Counted from the first letter of the stretch, positions 26,827 to 35,191 are shown. The stretch is 40,387 nt of DNA from a bacterium (GCA_018700055.1 JABISL010000002.1:1-40387), one strand, 5' to 3'. Made by a program: numbers and translations. Notes: generated by a model not told the origin, from the sequence alone.

Positions 26827-26832
26827 TATAGT
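26827..26832 (+). promoter_or_regulatory. Leaderless-type -10 for esterase-hldE operon
   Basis: TATAGT, six bases before ATG 26839. A weak -35, TTTTCA, lies 17 nt upstream. There is no Shine-Dalgarno. Confidence 0.5.
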
Positions 26833-26838
26833 TAGGTC

Positions 26839-27690
26839 ATGAAAAAGTTTTTTGAGGAACTCTTAAAAACGGAAAAGGACCTGGGGGTTCACCCGGATCA
26901 ACACTCCTACTTCCTTTCCCAAGACACCAAGCCGTATACGGCAGTTTTGGCAGTCCATGGATTTTTGGCCAATCCGATTGATACACAAGCAATTGGGACC
27001 TACTTACATGCTCAAGGTAACGTAGATGTACTAGGGATTCGAATGTCCGGTCATGGCCTAACACCTGAACGTCTTAAGAATACTCATTGGCAAGAATGGG
27101 TGGCTTCGGTTCATCGTGGCTATAAGGCACTCAAGGCCAATTATGAAAAAGTGGTTCTTTTGGGAATCTCTGGTGGGGCATTAGTAGCCTTGAATTTGGC
27201 AGAAGAAAACCCCGCCGATGGCATTATTTGTCTTAGCACAATGCTTCACGCTGCGGATTGGCGCCTCAAATATGGAGGCCCCGTAGGTCCAGTCGTTCAT
27301 ACAGTGATGAAAAACGTTTTTCAGAAAGAATATTTGGATTCAAATGTACCTGAGCATCGAAAGCATATTGTTTATAATCGAATGCCAATTGCATCTACGA
27401 TCGAATTATTTAAGCTCATGCGTTATACACGTCGGTCATTGTATCGAGTAGAATGTCCGATGCTTATCGTTCATAGCACTCAAGACGATGTTGCTCATCC
27501 GTCATCGGCCAAAGAACTCTATCAAAAGGTGCTGTCTCCCGATAAAGAATTACATTGGGTAGAAGGCGAGCATGTTTTTATCAATGAACAAACTGATGTG
27601 AATGAGAAGGTATTCCAAAAGGTGGCATCATTTGCCAAGAATCCAACGGAATACTTTTCCCATACGCACCAATCCAACCATGCTAGCTAA
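26839..27690 (+). CDS. Alpha/beta-hydrolase, carboxylesterase/monoacylglycerol-lipase type
   Basis: 283-residue serine hydrolase of the cytoplasmic Est/lipase type. Motifs are AVHGFLANPIDT (oxyanion HG), the nucleophile elbow LLGISGGAL (G-x-S-x-G), Asp in VHSTQDDVAHP and His in GEHVFIN. The catalytic triad is therefore complete. The substrate is unknown; an acyl ester or lactone is likely. It leads an operon: its last 11 nt overlap the start of the heptose kinase gene. That association hints at an envelope-lipid role but is not proof. The start is supported by TATAGT six bases before the ATG. Confidence 0.9.
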   Translation: MKKFFEELLKTEKDLGVHPDQHSYFLSQDTKPYTAVLAVHGFLANPIDTQAIGTYLHAQGNVDVLGIRMSGHGLTPERLKNTHWQEWVASVHRGYKALKANYEKVVLLGISGGALVALNLAEENPADGIICLSTMLHAADWRLKYGGPVGPVVHTVMKNVFQKEYLDSNVPEHRKHIVYNRMPIASTIELFKLMRYTRRSLYRVECPMLIVHSTQDDVAHPSSAKELYQKVLSPDKELHWVEGEHVFINEQTDVNEKVFQKVASFAKNPTEYFSHTHQSNHAS

Positions 27691-28657
27691 TCTACTTAAG
27701 CACCTAAAAGACCAATCTCAAAAAACCATTGTAGTCGTTGGAGATGTGATGTTGGATGAATATCATTGGTGCCAAGCCAATCGTCTATCACCCGAGGCTC
27801 CTGTTCCAGTTTGTCGCGTGAATGAAACCACATATGTTCCTGGTGGCGCAGCCAATGTAGCTACCAATATCCAAACTATGGGTGCGAATGTAAGGCTCAT
27901 TGGATGTATTGGCCATGAGTCTTCAGGGGAGAGGTTGCTCGAAGCACTTTCAAAGGAAGGGGTGGATACGACGGGGTTAATTAAAACGCCAAATCGTCCA
28001 ACTACATTAAAATCACGTGTCATAGCTAGCGGCCAGCATGTGGTTCGATTGGATCGTGAGGATAATAGTCCGCTTAATGCTGATCTAGGAACAACAATCA
28101 TCAATCAAGTAAAAGCACAGTTATCCAACACTGATGCGATACTACTCTCAGATTACGCGAAGGGAGTATTGACTGATATGGTGACAGATCAACTAATACA
28201 ACTAGCAAGCGACGCTAATATCCCACTCATTGTAGATCCCAAAGGCTATGATTATACGCGTTACAAAGGGGCTTACTGCCTCACTCCTAACCTCAAAGAA
28301 TTCAAAGCCGCGGTGCAATCCGATGTTCAAACTGAAGAAGATATAGCCAAATTTGGGTCACAACTCATTAATGACTGTGATCTGTCCTCTTTAGTTGTTA
28401 CTAGATCTGAAAAAGGAATGTCTGTCTTGAGAAAAGACGGGAATAAAACGGACATCCCCACCAAAGCACGCGAGGTATCCGATATTACCGGAGCCGGAGA
28501 TACGGTGATCGCTGGGATTACATTGGGTCTAGCTTCCGGAATGACTATTGAAGATGCGGCAACATGGGCCAATTACGCCGCGGGGGTAGCTGTGGGTAAG
28601 GTAGGGACTTCAACGGTCACGTTAGACGAAGTAGAAAAAGCGTATATCAATGATTGA
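27680..28657 (+). CDS. D-beta-D-heptose-7-phosphate kinase (HldE N-domain homologue)
   Basis: PfkB-family kinase making heptose 1,7-bisphosphate for ADP-heptose (LPS core or heptose signal). 325 residues from ATG 27680. The start MLANLLKHLKDQSQKTIVVVGDVMLD follows the family, with VPGGAANVATNIQTMGA and the signature DITGAGDTVIAGITLGLASG. In Escherichia coli this activity is fused to the adenylyltransferase in one protein; here they are two genes overlapping by 8 nt, the split arrangement (hldA/rfaE1 type). An ORF start at 27602 lies deep inside the esterase gene and is not favoured. Confidence 0.93.
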   Translation: MLANLLKHLKDQSQKTIVVVGDVMLDEYHWCQANRLSPEAPVPVCRVNETTYVPGGAANVATNIQTMGANVRLIGCIGHESSGERLLEALSKEGVDTTGLIKTPNRPTTLKSRVIASGQHVVRLDREDNSPLNADLGTTIINQVKAQLSNTDAILLSDYAKGVLTDMVTDQLIQLASDANIPLIVDPKGYDYTRYKGAYCLTPNLKEFKAAVQSDVQTEEDIAKFGSQLINDCDLSSLVVTRSEKGMSVLRKDGNKTDIPTKAREVSDITGAGDTVIAGITLGLASGMTIEDAATWANYAAGVAVGKVGTSTVTLDEVEKAYIND

Positions 28658-29123
28658 AGGCGCTTTTTCATTAGAAGAAACCAAGGATCTACGAGAGTAT
28701 TGCCGAGACAAATCTCTAAAAGTGGTATTCACTAATGGTTGCTTTGATATTCTTCATGTTGGGCATGTAACTTACTTAGAAGAGGCTAGAGCGCTTGGTG
28801 ATGTATTGATTGTTGGAATGAATACTGATACTTCCGTCAAAACGAATAAGGGGCCTGATCGCCCAATTAACACTGACTCAGACCGTGCCAAGGTATTGGG
28901 TAGTCTAAGAGCTGTAGATGCGGTTGTCTTATTTGATGACAAGACACCCATGGCCCTAATCGAGGCCTTACAGCCAGACATCCATGTAAAGGGCGGGGAC
29001 TATGAGGCGGAAGCACTTCCGGAATATCCGGTGGTTACTGCTTATGGCGGCGAGGTTCAAATTTTATCGTTTGTGACCGGACACTCCACGAGCAACCTGA
29101 TCCAGAAGATAAACACCTTATAA
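28650..29123 (+). CDS. D-beta-D-heptose-1-phosphate adenylyltransferase
   Basis: Nucleotidyltransferase adding AMP to heptose 1-phosphate to give ADP-heptose. 157 residues (hldC/rfaE2 type). The family signature TNGCFDILHVGHVTYLEEA includes the HxGH motif at HVGH; VGMNTDTSVK and HVKGGDY follow, as does the C-terminal TGHSTSNLIQKI. The ATG overlaps the kinase stop by 8 nt. Together with the kinase and the GT9 enzyme it implies heptosylated LPS. The phosphatase GmhB and isomerase GmhA are not in the window. Confidence 0.94.
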   Translation: MIEGAFSLEETKDLREYCRDKSLKVVFTNGCFDILHVGHVTYLEEARALGDVLIVGMNTDTSVKTNKGPDRPINTDSDRAKVLGSLRAVDAVVLFDDKTPMALIEALQPDIHVKGGDYEAEALPEYPVVTAYGGEVQILSFVTGHSTSNLIQKINTL

Positions 29124-29194
29124 ATTTGGAATTTGATTAAGCCTCCCTCATAATAGAGGTTCGGGGAATCAAGATATCCATAGGGAGGAAATCG

Positions 29195-29317
29195 ATGAAA
29201 CAACTTACAAGTGTATTATTAATCGTAGCGGTTTTAGGCATTACGGTATCCATTGGTGGATGTAGTTCATCAGAAACGAAGGCCAGTGCCTCAGTGTCTG
29301 TATCTAGAGTAAATTAA
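29195..29317 (+). CDS. 40-residue lipoprotein
   Basis: Very short gene. MKQLTSVLLIVAVLGITVS is followed by the lipobox SIGGC and then a Ser/Ala-rich tail (SSSETKASASVSVSR). The N-terminal Lys, hydrophobic core and lipobox give a complete type II signal, and GGGAGG (29183-29188) is a strong ribosome site six bases before the ATG. The mature lipopeptide would be about 19 residues. It lies 19 nt before the next secreted-protein gene on the same strand, so they are probably co-transcribed. Function unknown; comparable small lipoproteins are common envelope components. Confidence 0.75.
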   Translation: MKQLTSVLLIVAVLGITVSIGGCSSSETKASASVSVSRVN

Positions 29318-29336
29318 TCAATTTTAGGGGTGTAAT

Positions 29337-30311
29337 ATGTTTAATAAATTAGTAGTTCTTGGGGGGCTTATTCTTGCGGTTATGTCAGGTCAGTCATGGG
29401 CGGCAACAGACCAAAGCAGCTTTACCCCAACCAGTATCAAGGTGCCTATTCGAGGCATATACTTGCATAGCAGTACCGATAATCAAGGCGCTGAAATTTA
29501 TAATTGTTCAGGCGATAGTGAAGCTGATTGTTTGGTAGACGTGGCCAGTCAGACCGAATTAGACAATTTGATTAATACCGCGGAGATTACAACCGGAACC
29601 TATGATCAGATCCAGGTCTCTACCTGTAAAGATGAAGGCGAATACAATGCTCAGATAAAGGGGGCAGTAACATTAGGCTCAACGTCATATGTAACCGATT
29701 CGGGTGATCAACCATTAAAAACAACAGGAGATGCTGACTATGCCACAGTAACCTTTACAGGCTGTTCCAAGAACTATGATCTTCCTACTGATTTAACAGT
29801 GGTGGAAGGGGAAACGGTTTCGGTTAAGTTATTTGTGGCATTGACCAATATCGCTTGGGGGAAAACAGGGGCGGTAACCGTTCCAAGTGGTTGTATTGCG
29901 GGAACGGGTGATTCGTTCTCTGTTTGTATGGCATACCCTGATGTAGCCGCTTATATTGGGACCGCGTCTCCTACGGTAGAGACCTATCACCTTTCAGAAG
30001 GAAGTGGCGCAGCGGAGAGTGCCGCTGCGGGTCAGCTTATTATTATGTTTGATGCAGATGATAATTTAATTGGTGGGATGTCACGTCGCTTATTTAGCGA
30101 GACATCTGTCTCTATGGGGACTAACTTCGATACACCCTTGAGGCGAATCACCAAGTTAGATGGTGGAAATCTGGACCTCGAAAACTTTGGTAGCTCAGCC
30201 GATGATTACTATTTCAAAATTGATAGTTTTCCCAGATCCACACACTCAGGAAACTACAACGATATTAGCGCGCCAACAACGGATCAGCCGTATGAGGCCT
30301 ATAAGCAGTAA
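29337..30311 (+). CDS. Secreted beta-rich protein, unknown function
   Basis: 324 residues with a clear signal peptide (MFNKLVVLGGLILAVMSGQSWA, cleavage before ATDQ). The mature part has four to six Cys (NCSG, DCLV, STCKD, GCSK, SGCIAG, VCMAY), which could pair in the periplasm. It also has beta-type motifs such as TTGTYDQIQVSTC and VVEGETVSVKLFVALTNIAW, faintly like DUF4382-type domains; the similarity is too weak to name. It lacks a C-terminal aromatic anchor, so it is probably soluble or extracellular. It follows the small lipoprotein and abuts the convergent gene at 30312 without a gap. Confidence 0.75.
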   Translation: MFNKLVVLGGLILAVMSGQSWAATDQSSFTPTSIKVPIRGIYLHSSTDNQGAEIYNCSGDSEADCLVDVASQTELDNLINTAEITTGTYDQIQVSTCKDEGEYNAQIKGAVTLGSTSYVTDSGDQPLKTTGDADYATVTFTGCSKNYDLPTDLTVVEGETVSVKLFVALTNIAWGKTGAVTVPSGCIAGTGDSFSVCMAYPDVAAYIGTASPTVETYHLSEGSGAAESAAAGQLIIMFDADDNLIGGMSRRLFSETSVSMGTNFDTPLRRITKLDGGNLDLENFGSSADDYYFKIDSFPRSTHSGNYNDISAPTTDQPYEAYKQ

Positions 30312-31154
30312 TTAGTTTACCCGATAACGATAGCGATCCCAGCCCAACAAGAGGACAGCGCCAAATCCACAGAGCGTAACGCCTGTTTTGAGTAGCCATC
30401 CAACGATGGGTATTAATCCAACGAACCAGAGTGTAACAAGTCCGGCGATGATTTGAATCATCATAGAGTTAGAGGGACGCTTGATCTTATTTAGAACTTG
30501 CTGCCCCAAGATGCCACTGCAACAGACATAGCCAAATAACTTGGCGGCAAAGATAATGATCCAAAAGAAAGGGATGAGTGGGATGCCTACTAACGAAATA
30601 GCTAGAACAATTGTAGTAGGGATGACTAATATAACGCCAAATAAGCCCCACACTAGGGATTGAACTCCCGAGTCCAAAAGGGTTTCTTGGATTTGTCTGA
30701 CAGGTGATGGCACAAATAGAACAACCAAAACGGCCAAAACCAGAAAGGCGATACTCGCAAGCCCTCCCATCCAATAGCCCCAGTGACGAATAGGTTTGAC
30801 TGTATGAGTCCATGTTTCAGCGTCTAAATTAAATGGATCTACGGTGACTGTATCCCCCCCAATCTTGCTATCCCCTTTATTAATGACAGAGCCCCCAACG
30901 GAAATAGCATCTTCTGCGACATTTCCCCCAGGATAAATTATGACATCGCCCCCTACAGAGACAGCGTCTTCTAAGACCATTCCATAAACATGAACATCTC
31001 CACCTACGGATATGACGGAATCAACAGCTGTAGCCACAGGAACAGTGATGTCGGACCCCACTTTAACCTTGGAATCGAGGTTTTCGGCAAAGGTTACTGT
31101 TCCAAGTAGGGTTAGTGTGATTAATCCAATAATTATAGATTTGAGAAATGTCAT
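30312..31154 (-). CDS. Membrane protein with bactofilin-like SVGGD repeats
   Basis: 280 residues: a signal peptide (to about 23, TFAEN), then a beta-repeat region with SVGGD at 49-53 and 66-70, SVGGS at 85-89 and KIGGD at 97-101. The 16-19 residue spacing is that of a short right-handed beta-helix as in bactofilin-like (polymer-forming) domains. After residue 120 there are four or more transmembrane helices. The arrangement of an exported beta-helix plus a membrane anchor occurs in several envelope proteins of unknown role. A G7 run (30854-30860 as C) lies in the repeat region but is in frame. A sensor or scaffolding function is possible; not demonstrable here. Confidence 0.75.
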   Translation of the reverse strand: MTFLKSIIIGLITLTLLGTVTFAENLDSKVKVGSDITVPVATAVDSVISVGGDVHVYGMVLEDAVSVGGDVIIYPGGNVAEDAISVGGSVINKGDSKIGGDTVTVDPFNLDAETWTHTVKPIRHWGYWMGGLASIAFLVLAVLVVLFVPSPVRQIQETLLDSGVQSLVWGLFGVILVIPTTIVLAISLVGIPLIPFFWIIIFAAKLFGYVCCSGILGQQVLNKIKRPSNSMMIQIIAGLVTLWFVGLIPIVGWLLKTGVTLCGFGAVLLLGWDRYRYRVN

Positions 31155-31261
31155 AGTGGCTCCTAATTTTTGAGGTATCTGATTAGCTGACTCTTATTAT
31201 CATTGAAATGTCTTAGTATTTAAAGGAGAATCCGAGTTTGATTGGTGCAATAAACTGTAAT

Positions 31262-31281
31262 AATAGAGGGTGTACTCTATT
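31262..31281. promoter_or_regulatory. 7-bp dyad upstream of PPR-like gene
   Basis: AATAGAG (31262-31268), a 6-nt spacer, and CTCTATT (31275-31281), about 85 nt before the ATG at 31367. A similar but imperfect AGAGGGG/CACTCTAT sequence lies between the divergent genes at 37814 and 38018. Possible operator or weak terminator. Confidence 0.35.
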
Positions 31282-31366
31282 TTAATGAAATTCTTTAGTT
31301 GAGTTTACGATAACTAATTAAAAGGAATTTAAAAAAATGTGTAGCTAACAATTAGGGAGACTTGAT

Positions 31367-31684
31367 ATGAACACGAATGATATAACGGGAAGAATACGAT
31401 CTAACGCGGCAGTGCCAATGAGAGAGACGTTAAATACAGGTATTAAAAGAGACCACTCAGAGAGCTTTCCTGAGGGGGGCTCGTCTTCACAGGCCCAACC
31501 GAATAGAGGAAGAATAGGAGGCGATGTTTTTAGGTCCGATCGAAATAGTAGCTTGCCCAGGTTAGGAAGTATGCGCCCCACTGCCCTTGAAATTCCCCCT
31601 TTACCACCTAGTTCTGCATCAAGAAGTTCTAGCTCTAGTAATCGAGGGGAGTGGGGGGGTACGTCGAGTAAGCAGACCAGTTAA
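31367..31684 (+). CDS. N-terminal part of PPR-like orphan (frame ends after G7 tract)
   Basis: 105 residues, disordered and Ser/Pro-rich, with LEIPPLPPSS near 75-83 and a Ser run near 86-92. GGGAGA upstream is a good ribosome site for the ATG. The frame stops at 31682-31684, just after a G7 tract (31653-31659). The overlapping frame from 31587 carries the rest of a long helical protein but has no matching N-terminus of its own. Removing one G joins both into one frame (31367-33728, about 786 residues). So this is best seen as the true N-terminus of the next gene, either switched off by slippage or split by a sequencing error. Confidence 0.7.
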   Translation: MNTNDITGRIRSNAAVPMRETLNTGIKRDHSESFPEGGSSSQAQPNRGRIGGDVFRSDRNSSLPRLGSMRPTALEIPPLPPSSASRSSSSSNRGEWGGTSSKQTS

Positions 31685-33728
31685 TGAACGACGGTCTCAG
31701 AGTTTAAGTGCGGAACAGGGTAGATATAGATCACGATTCTCTCCCGCTGCTCGAGATGGTGCTAATAATTCAGGCCCCAAGTCAGATAGACAGAAAGGTG
31801 ACTTGAGAGTTCATGTGTTTAAGCAATTCAAAGCAATCGTAAATAATAATTTAGATAATACAGCGAGAGCTCAAAGCCTCCGAGCTGTTTTGGAAACGTT
31901 TAAAAAAGATTATCTGCCAGACGCTGTTCCAGTTGAAGTTAATAATAGTGCCATAGCAACTTATGGTGCCTGTCATGATGTTGTTTCGGCTGAGTCATTA
32001 TATGGCGAGATGATTGAAAAAACAGACTCTAGTTATGTAGCAATGATGAAAGTTTATATTGACGATTGGAATGACAAAGGCTCGCGACTAAGTAGTGTAG
32101 ATCAACTAATAAAAGCTAAGGGCGTTCATCGTGAATTCCGTAATTCTACAATTAGTGTTGCTCCCAATATGACGACGATAAGTGGGAAGCTTGATAGGTT
32201 GATTAATAGAGTCGCTCATCACATTAGAGATAATGCAAAACTCCCTCTGGCGAACAGTCGGACAAGTGGTGAAGTAAAAAATATTTTGGCGGATCTTTTA
32301 CCAAGATATGAAGGGTTAATCCCTATTGATATTTGTAATAAAGCGATAACCACGATGGGTAGTAAAGGTGAACTTGGGTCTGCGAGGGAGTTGTTTGATT
32401 CCATTCCAGAAGAAGATAAAACCGAGGTCACATATAGAGCGATGCTTAACCTCTATAATGTCCAAAACGAAAGTCAAGAAGTATTGAGTTTGTATGATAT
32501 TACGCCGGATAGATTAAAGGGTGACAAAGTCATTAAAAGTATTCGAGGAAAACACGCTCGTAATCAACAGCCGTTATCAGTAGATACGGCAATGGGAGAT
32601 TGTGAAGGTGCTCCTTCTCAAAACCCTGCAGGATACATTCCCGGCATTTATTCATCGAGTGACCAGTCAGGCCTCTCATCAGCTTATGTTCAAGGCGGGC
32701 GTATTCCTAGGAGGAGCGATGGATATAGGAATAATCTCCCTACAAACAATGAGGCAGGGTCTTCATCAAGCGTACAAGCCGCAGCTGTCGCCGAGATTAA
32801 TGAACATGAACTGGTAGATGCGTTTGTTCCTGCCCCTCAGCTATGGACAGATTTACCTGTAAATAAACAAAGTAGAGGGATCGTTGCAGAGCGGAGAGAC
32901 CCTGTGCCAAGACTACTGACAGAGATTAACAATATAGATGGGCTATCTATTCAATTGAGAGAGCTGGTGGAATCAAATATGCCTGTAGAGCCAACAAGGG
33001 ACTTTTTTGTAAACACCTTGTTTCGATATCGCGCCCCACAGAGAATGCAGATACTTAATAGATTTGCTTCCTCAACCAAGAATGAAGAGTTATCACCCAT
33101 TCCAGTTGAAGACCGAGTAGTAGGTGGGCCGATATTTCAGTTTAGTGCCATTAATGACAATAAAAGGTATACATTTATTCATTTGTTCATCTTTTGTATG
33201 GGACAACAAGAGACTGAGCGAAACCGAGATCAACTAGGGGTGATTTTGGGCGAATTAATTCAAAAAATGATACCGAAAGCGATGAATGATATCGATGAAG
33301 ATTTAGATGGTCCTTTACAGTCATTTGCGTCGCTACTTTTAGAAAAGCCCATGTCTCACCTTGCGGTACTTCAACTATTGAAGACCTTTTATGAATGGAA
33401 GAAAGGGGAGAATGAAGGAAGAAAACTTTTTTCTAAACCCGAGACAATAATTGAGATTTGGGCACGAAGAGATGAAGGTGAAGATGAGGATCCCAACTAT
33501 TTGGCCGCTTGTGCGGAAACCAAAATTTCTCGAGCAGCTCTAATAAGAGACGTTTTTCGTCATTCACCTCATAAGGTAAGAAAAAGTCTTTTGATAAAAA
33601 GCGGTTTTGCTAAGAAAGAAGATATACGAACGCTCCCCGAACAAGAGGTAGTAGATGAGTTGCTCTTAATACATACCTACGTGATGAATGAGGATCGCGC
33701 CCAAAGGTTTGCGGGCAATCCGGTTTAA
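31587..33728 (+). CDS. PPR-like helical-repeat orphan (body, frameshifted from 31367)
   Basis: 713 residues as an open frame, but the first 23 or so (MKFPLYHLVLHQEV...) are the wrong-frame shadow of the disordered N-terminus, and no ribosome site is placed for this ATG. Residues 118-158 (VNNSAIATYGACH, AESLYGEMIEKTDSSYVAMMKVY) and 248-290 (ICNKAITTMGSKG, ARELFDSIPEEDKTEVTYRAMLNLY) look like pentatricopeptide (PPR)/TPR helix pairs. They are two copies about 130 residues apart. PPR proteins bind RNA, mostly in eukaryotic organelles, and are rare in bacteria. The C-terminal 260 residues are helical and unrecognised. A host-RNA or host-organelle target is conceivable; unproven. Confidence 0.75.
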   Translation: MKFPLYHLVLHQEVLALVIEGSGGVRRVSRPVNERRSQSLSAEQGRYRSRFSPAARDGANNSGPKSDRQKGDLRVHVFKQFKAIVNNNLDNTARAQSLRAVLETFKKDYLPDAVPVEVNNSAIATYGACHDVVSAESLYGEMIEKTDSSYVAMMKVYIDDWNDKGSRLSSVDQLIKAKGVHREFRNSTISVAPNMTTISGKLDRLINRVAHHIRDNAKLPLANSRTSGEVKNILADLLPRYEGLIPIDICNKAITTMGSKGELGSARELFDSIPEEDKTEVTYRAMLNLYNVQNESQEVLSLYDITPDRLKGDKVIKSIRGKHARNQQPLSVDTAMGDCEGAPSQNPAGYIPGIYSSSDQSGLSSAYVQGGRIPRRSDGYRNNLPTNNEAGSSSSVQAAAVAEINEHELVDAFVPAPQLWTDLPVNKQSRGIVAERRDPVPRLLTEINNIDGLSIQLRELVESNMPVEPTRDFFVNTLFRYRAPQRMQILNRFASSTKNEELSPIPVEDRVVGGPIFQFSAINDNKRYTFIHLFIFCMGQQETERNRDQLGVILGELIQKMIPKAMNDIDEDLDGPLQSFASLLLEKPMSHLAVLQLLKTFYEWKKGENEGRKLFSKPETIIEIWARRDEGEDEDPNYLAACAETKISRAALIRDVFRHSPHKVRKSLLIKSGFAKKEDIRTLPEQEVVDELLLIHTYVMNEDRAQRFAGNPV
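31653..31659. repeat. G7 homopolymer at frame switch
   Basis: Seven consecutive G at the point where the coding frame moves from the 31367 frame to the 31587 frame. A 6-G version would give one uninterrupted gene, the expected behaviour of a slipped-strand contingency tract. A base-call error in the homopolymer is the plain alternative. Confidence 0.6.
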
Positions 33729-33744
33729 TCTATTTGGTTAGAGG

Positions 33745-34290
33745 TTAGACTTCTTCGCTAAAGTCTATGGATTCAAAAATTTGAAAGTCACAGTCGGCTT
33801 GCCATCCATCGGAAGGTAGGCCGGCTTTTTGAGCCAAGTGGTTAAGTGTCGTGTCGCGATCCCAGCCTTGTTCTTGAGCTATCTTAGGTAGGAATAGAGC
33901 AGAATAATTCCCTTTTTCTAAAAGAACGCCGTGTCGCCCAATCAAAATATCTTCATATGATTTTACTGATCGGAACGGCGTTAATAAGGAAATAGAAATG
34001 GTTAGATCATCTATTTCAGAGTCCGTTACAGGGCTAAATCGGGAGTCCTCGAATGCAGCTTTTTGAGAGAAAATGCGAATGCTATCGGGGATCGCATCAG
34101 TGCTTTGGATACAGCCAATACAGCCACGTAGCTCCCCAGCTTTTTTGAGGGTAATAAAGACGCCTGAGGTGGAGTGACTAGCCTTACTTAAATTGGATAA
34201 GTCGATGTGGCTATGAGGCAATCCCAAATGCGATTGAATGCTGGCGCGCGCAAGACCTAATAGTTGTTCCTGATCATGGGTAGGTATCAT
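33745..34290 (-). CDS. AmmeMemoRadiSam system protein A (AMMECR1 domain)
   Basis: 181 residues from ATG 34290 (MIPTHDQEQLL). The hallmark LRGCIGCIQ of AMMECR1 proteins follows GVFITLKKAGE, and later SLLTPFRSV, ILIGRHGVLLEKG and LPKIAQEQGWD fit the family. In many bacteria and archaea AMMECR1, MEMO1 and a radical SAM protein occur together; only the first two are here. Function is still unclear. An in-frame ATG at 34353 would overlap MEMO. TATACT lies seven bases before the chosen ATG, giving its own promoter inside the 20-nt gap after MEMO. Confidence 0.92.
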   Translation of the reverse strand: MIPTHDQEQLLGLARASIQSHLGLPHSHIDLSNLSKASHSTSGVFITLKKAGELRGCIGCIQSTDAIPDSIRIFSQKAAFEDSRFSPVTDSEIDDLTISISLLTPFRSVKSYEDILIGRHGVLLEKGNYSALFLPKIAQEQGWDRDTTLNHLAQKAGLPSDGWQADCDFQIFESIDFSEEV

Positions 34291-34297
34291 GCTCGTT

Positions 34298-34303
34298 AGT
34301 ATA
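34298..34303 (-). promoter_or_regulatory. Leaderless-type -10 for AMMECR1 gene
   Basis: TATACT on the minus strand in the 20-nt gap after the MEMO gene, seven bases before ATG 34290. Confidence 0.45.
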
Positions 34304-34310
34304 CCGAACC

Positions 34311-35153
34311 CTAAGTCATTACCATAGCCGTATAACTGACAGAGTGGGACCAATCACCTGTTTGATGCGCGGAGCATCGATAGTCGAGTAGTGTTCCTTT
34401 GCTAGAGTCGGGAATCAAATCGAGCATAAGCTTGATGGCGACTTCGCCACAGATTGTCGGTGGGGCTGTTTTAAATAGGTGATAGAGACCGGCCGTATCA
34501 TGATCACAGATCGTATCAATGGCTCGCATATCGATATTCCGGATTCCCGATTCGATATTATCTTGAAAAGGAACGTATCCAAACGACACTCCATAATGCA
34601 CGAAGTCACTACTTACAATGATCAACGTATCTGGAGTAATCAGTGGCCGAATAATGTCGCTTAATGCAGTGATGGTCTTTCGATCACAATGTCCTAACAC
34701 AATCGGGAGGACTGGCGCCTCAATCTGCAAATACTGCAAAAATGGAAGTTCAACCTGAATACTATGTTCCGATTGGTGAAGAGTAGGATGACTGATAAAT
34801 AGAGGTGACTTCAGACATCGCTCAATGGCACTGATATCCACGGGAACCTCGCCCAGTGGTGTTCGATAGGCACTAATAGCGGGAAGGCTTGCTTGATTAG
34901 GCAGCGCCACTCGATGACTGGGTCCCATAATGATAATTCGGTCCCAATTGTGATTGGGGAGTTGAGCGAAAGCTTTCGTCGCAGTTGCTCCTGAGAAGGA
35001 CCAGCCGGCATGTGGAACAATGATTGCCTTGGGAGCCGTCGAGTCAGTAGCTAGATCAGTCGGGAACCAAGATGATAATAGAGATCTTATCTCGTTTGGG
35101 TCTTGGGGATACCAGCCTTGTTTAGCAAATTGAGAGTCGAGTACAGGCCACAT
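34311..35153 (-). CDS. AmmeMemoRadiSam system protein B (MEMO1 family)
   Basis: MEMO-family protein, a fold related to extradiol dioxygenases; 280 residues from ATG 35153 (MWPVLDSQFAKQGWYPQDP). Family segments are IIVPHAGWSFSGATATKAF, IIMGPSHRV, VSSDFVHYG and TICGEVAIKLML. The conserved His/Cys residues of the putative metal site are present. The ATG is six bases from TATAAT; an ORF start at 35309 would run through the divergent gene and is not used. It pairs with AMMECR1 downstream. Its role in this bacterium is not determined. Confidence 0.93.
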   Translation of the reverse strand: MWPVLDSQFAKQGWYPQDPNEIRSLLSSWFPTDLATDSTAPKAIIVPHAGWSFSGATATKAFAQLPNHNWDRIIIMGPSHRVALPNQASLPAISAYRTPLGEVPVDISAIERCLKSPLFISHPTLHQSEHSIQVELPFLQYLQIEAPVLPIVLGHCDRKTITALSDIIRPLITPDTLIIVSSDFVHYGVSFGYVPFQDNIESGIRNIDMRAIDTICDHDTAGLYHLFKTAPPTICGEVAIKLMLDLIPDSSKGTLLDYRCSAHQTGDWSHSVSYTAMVMT

Positions 35154-35159
35154 GGGTTT

Positions 35160-35185
35160 ATTATAACGTGACCCACTTATATAAT
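35160..35185. promoter_or_regulatory. Face-to-face leaderless promoters of MEMO and DUF3995 genes
   Basis: TATAAT at 35165-35160 on the minus strand, six bases before the MEMO ATG (35153), and TATAAT at 35180-35185 on the plus strand, six bases before the DUF3995 ATG (35192). The two starts are 38 bp apart, so the two polymerases would compete for the same DNA. No Shine-Dalgarno is present on either side. Confidence 0.6.
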
Positions 35186-35191
35186 AGGGCC

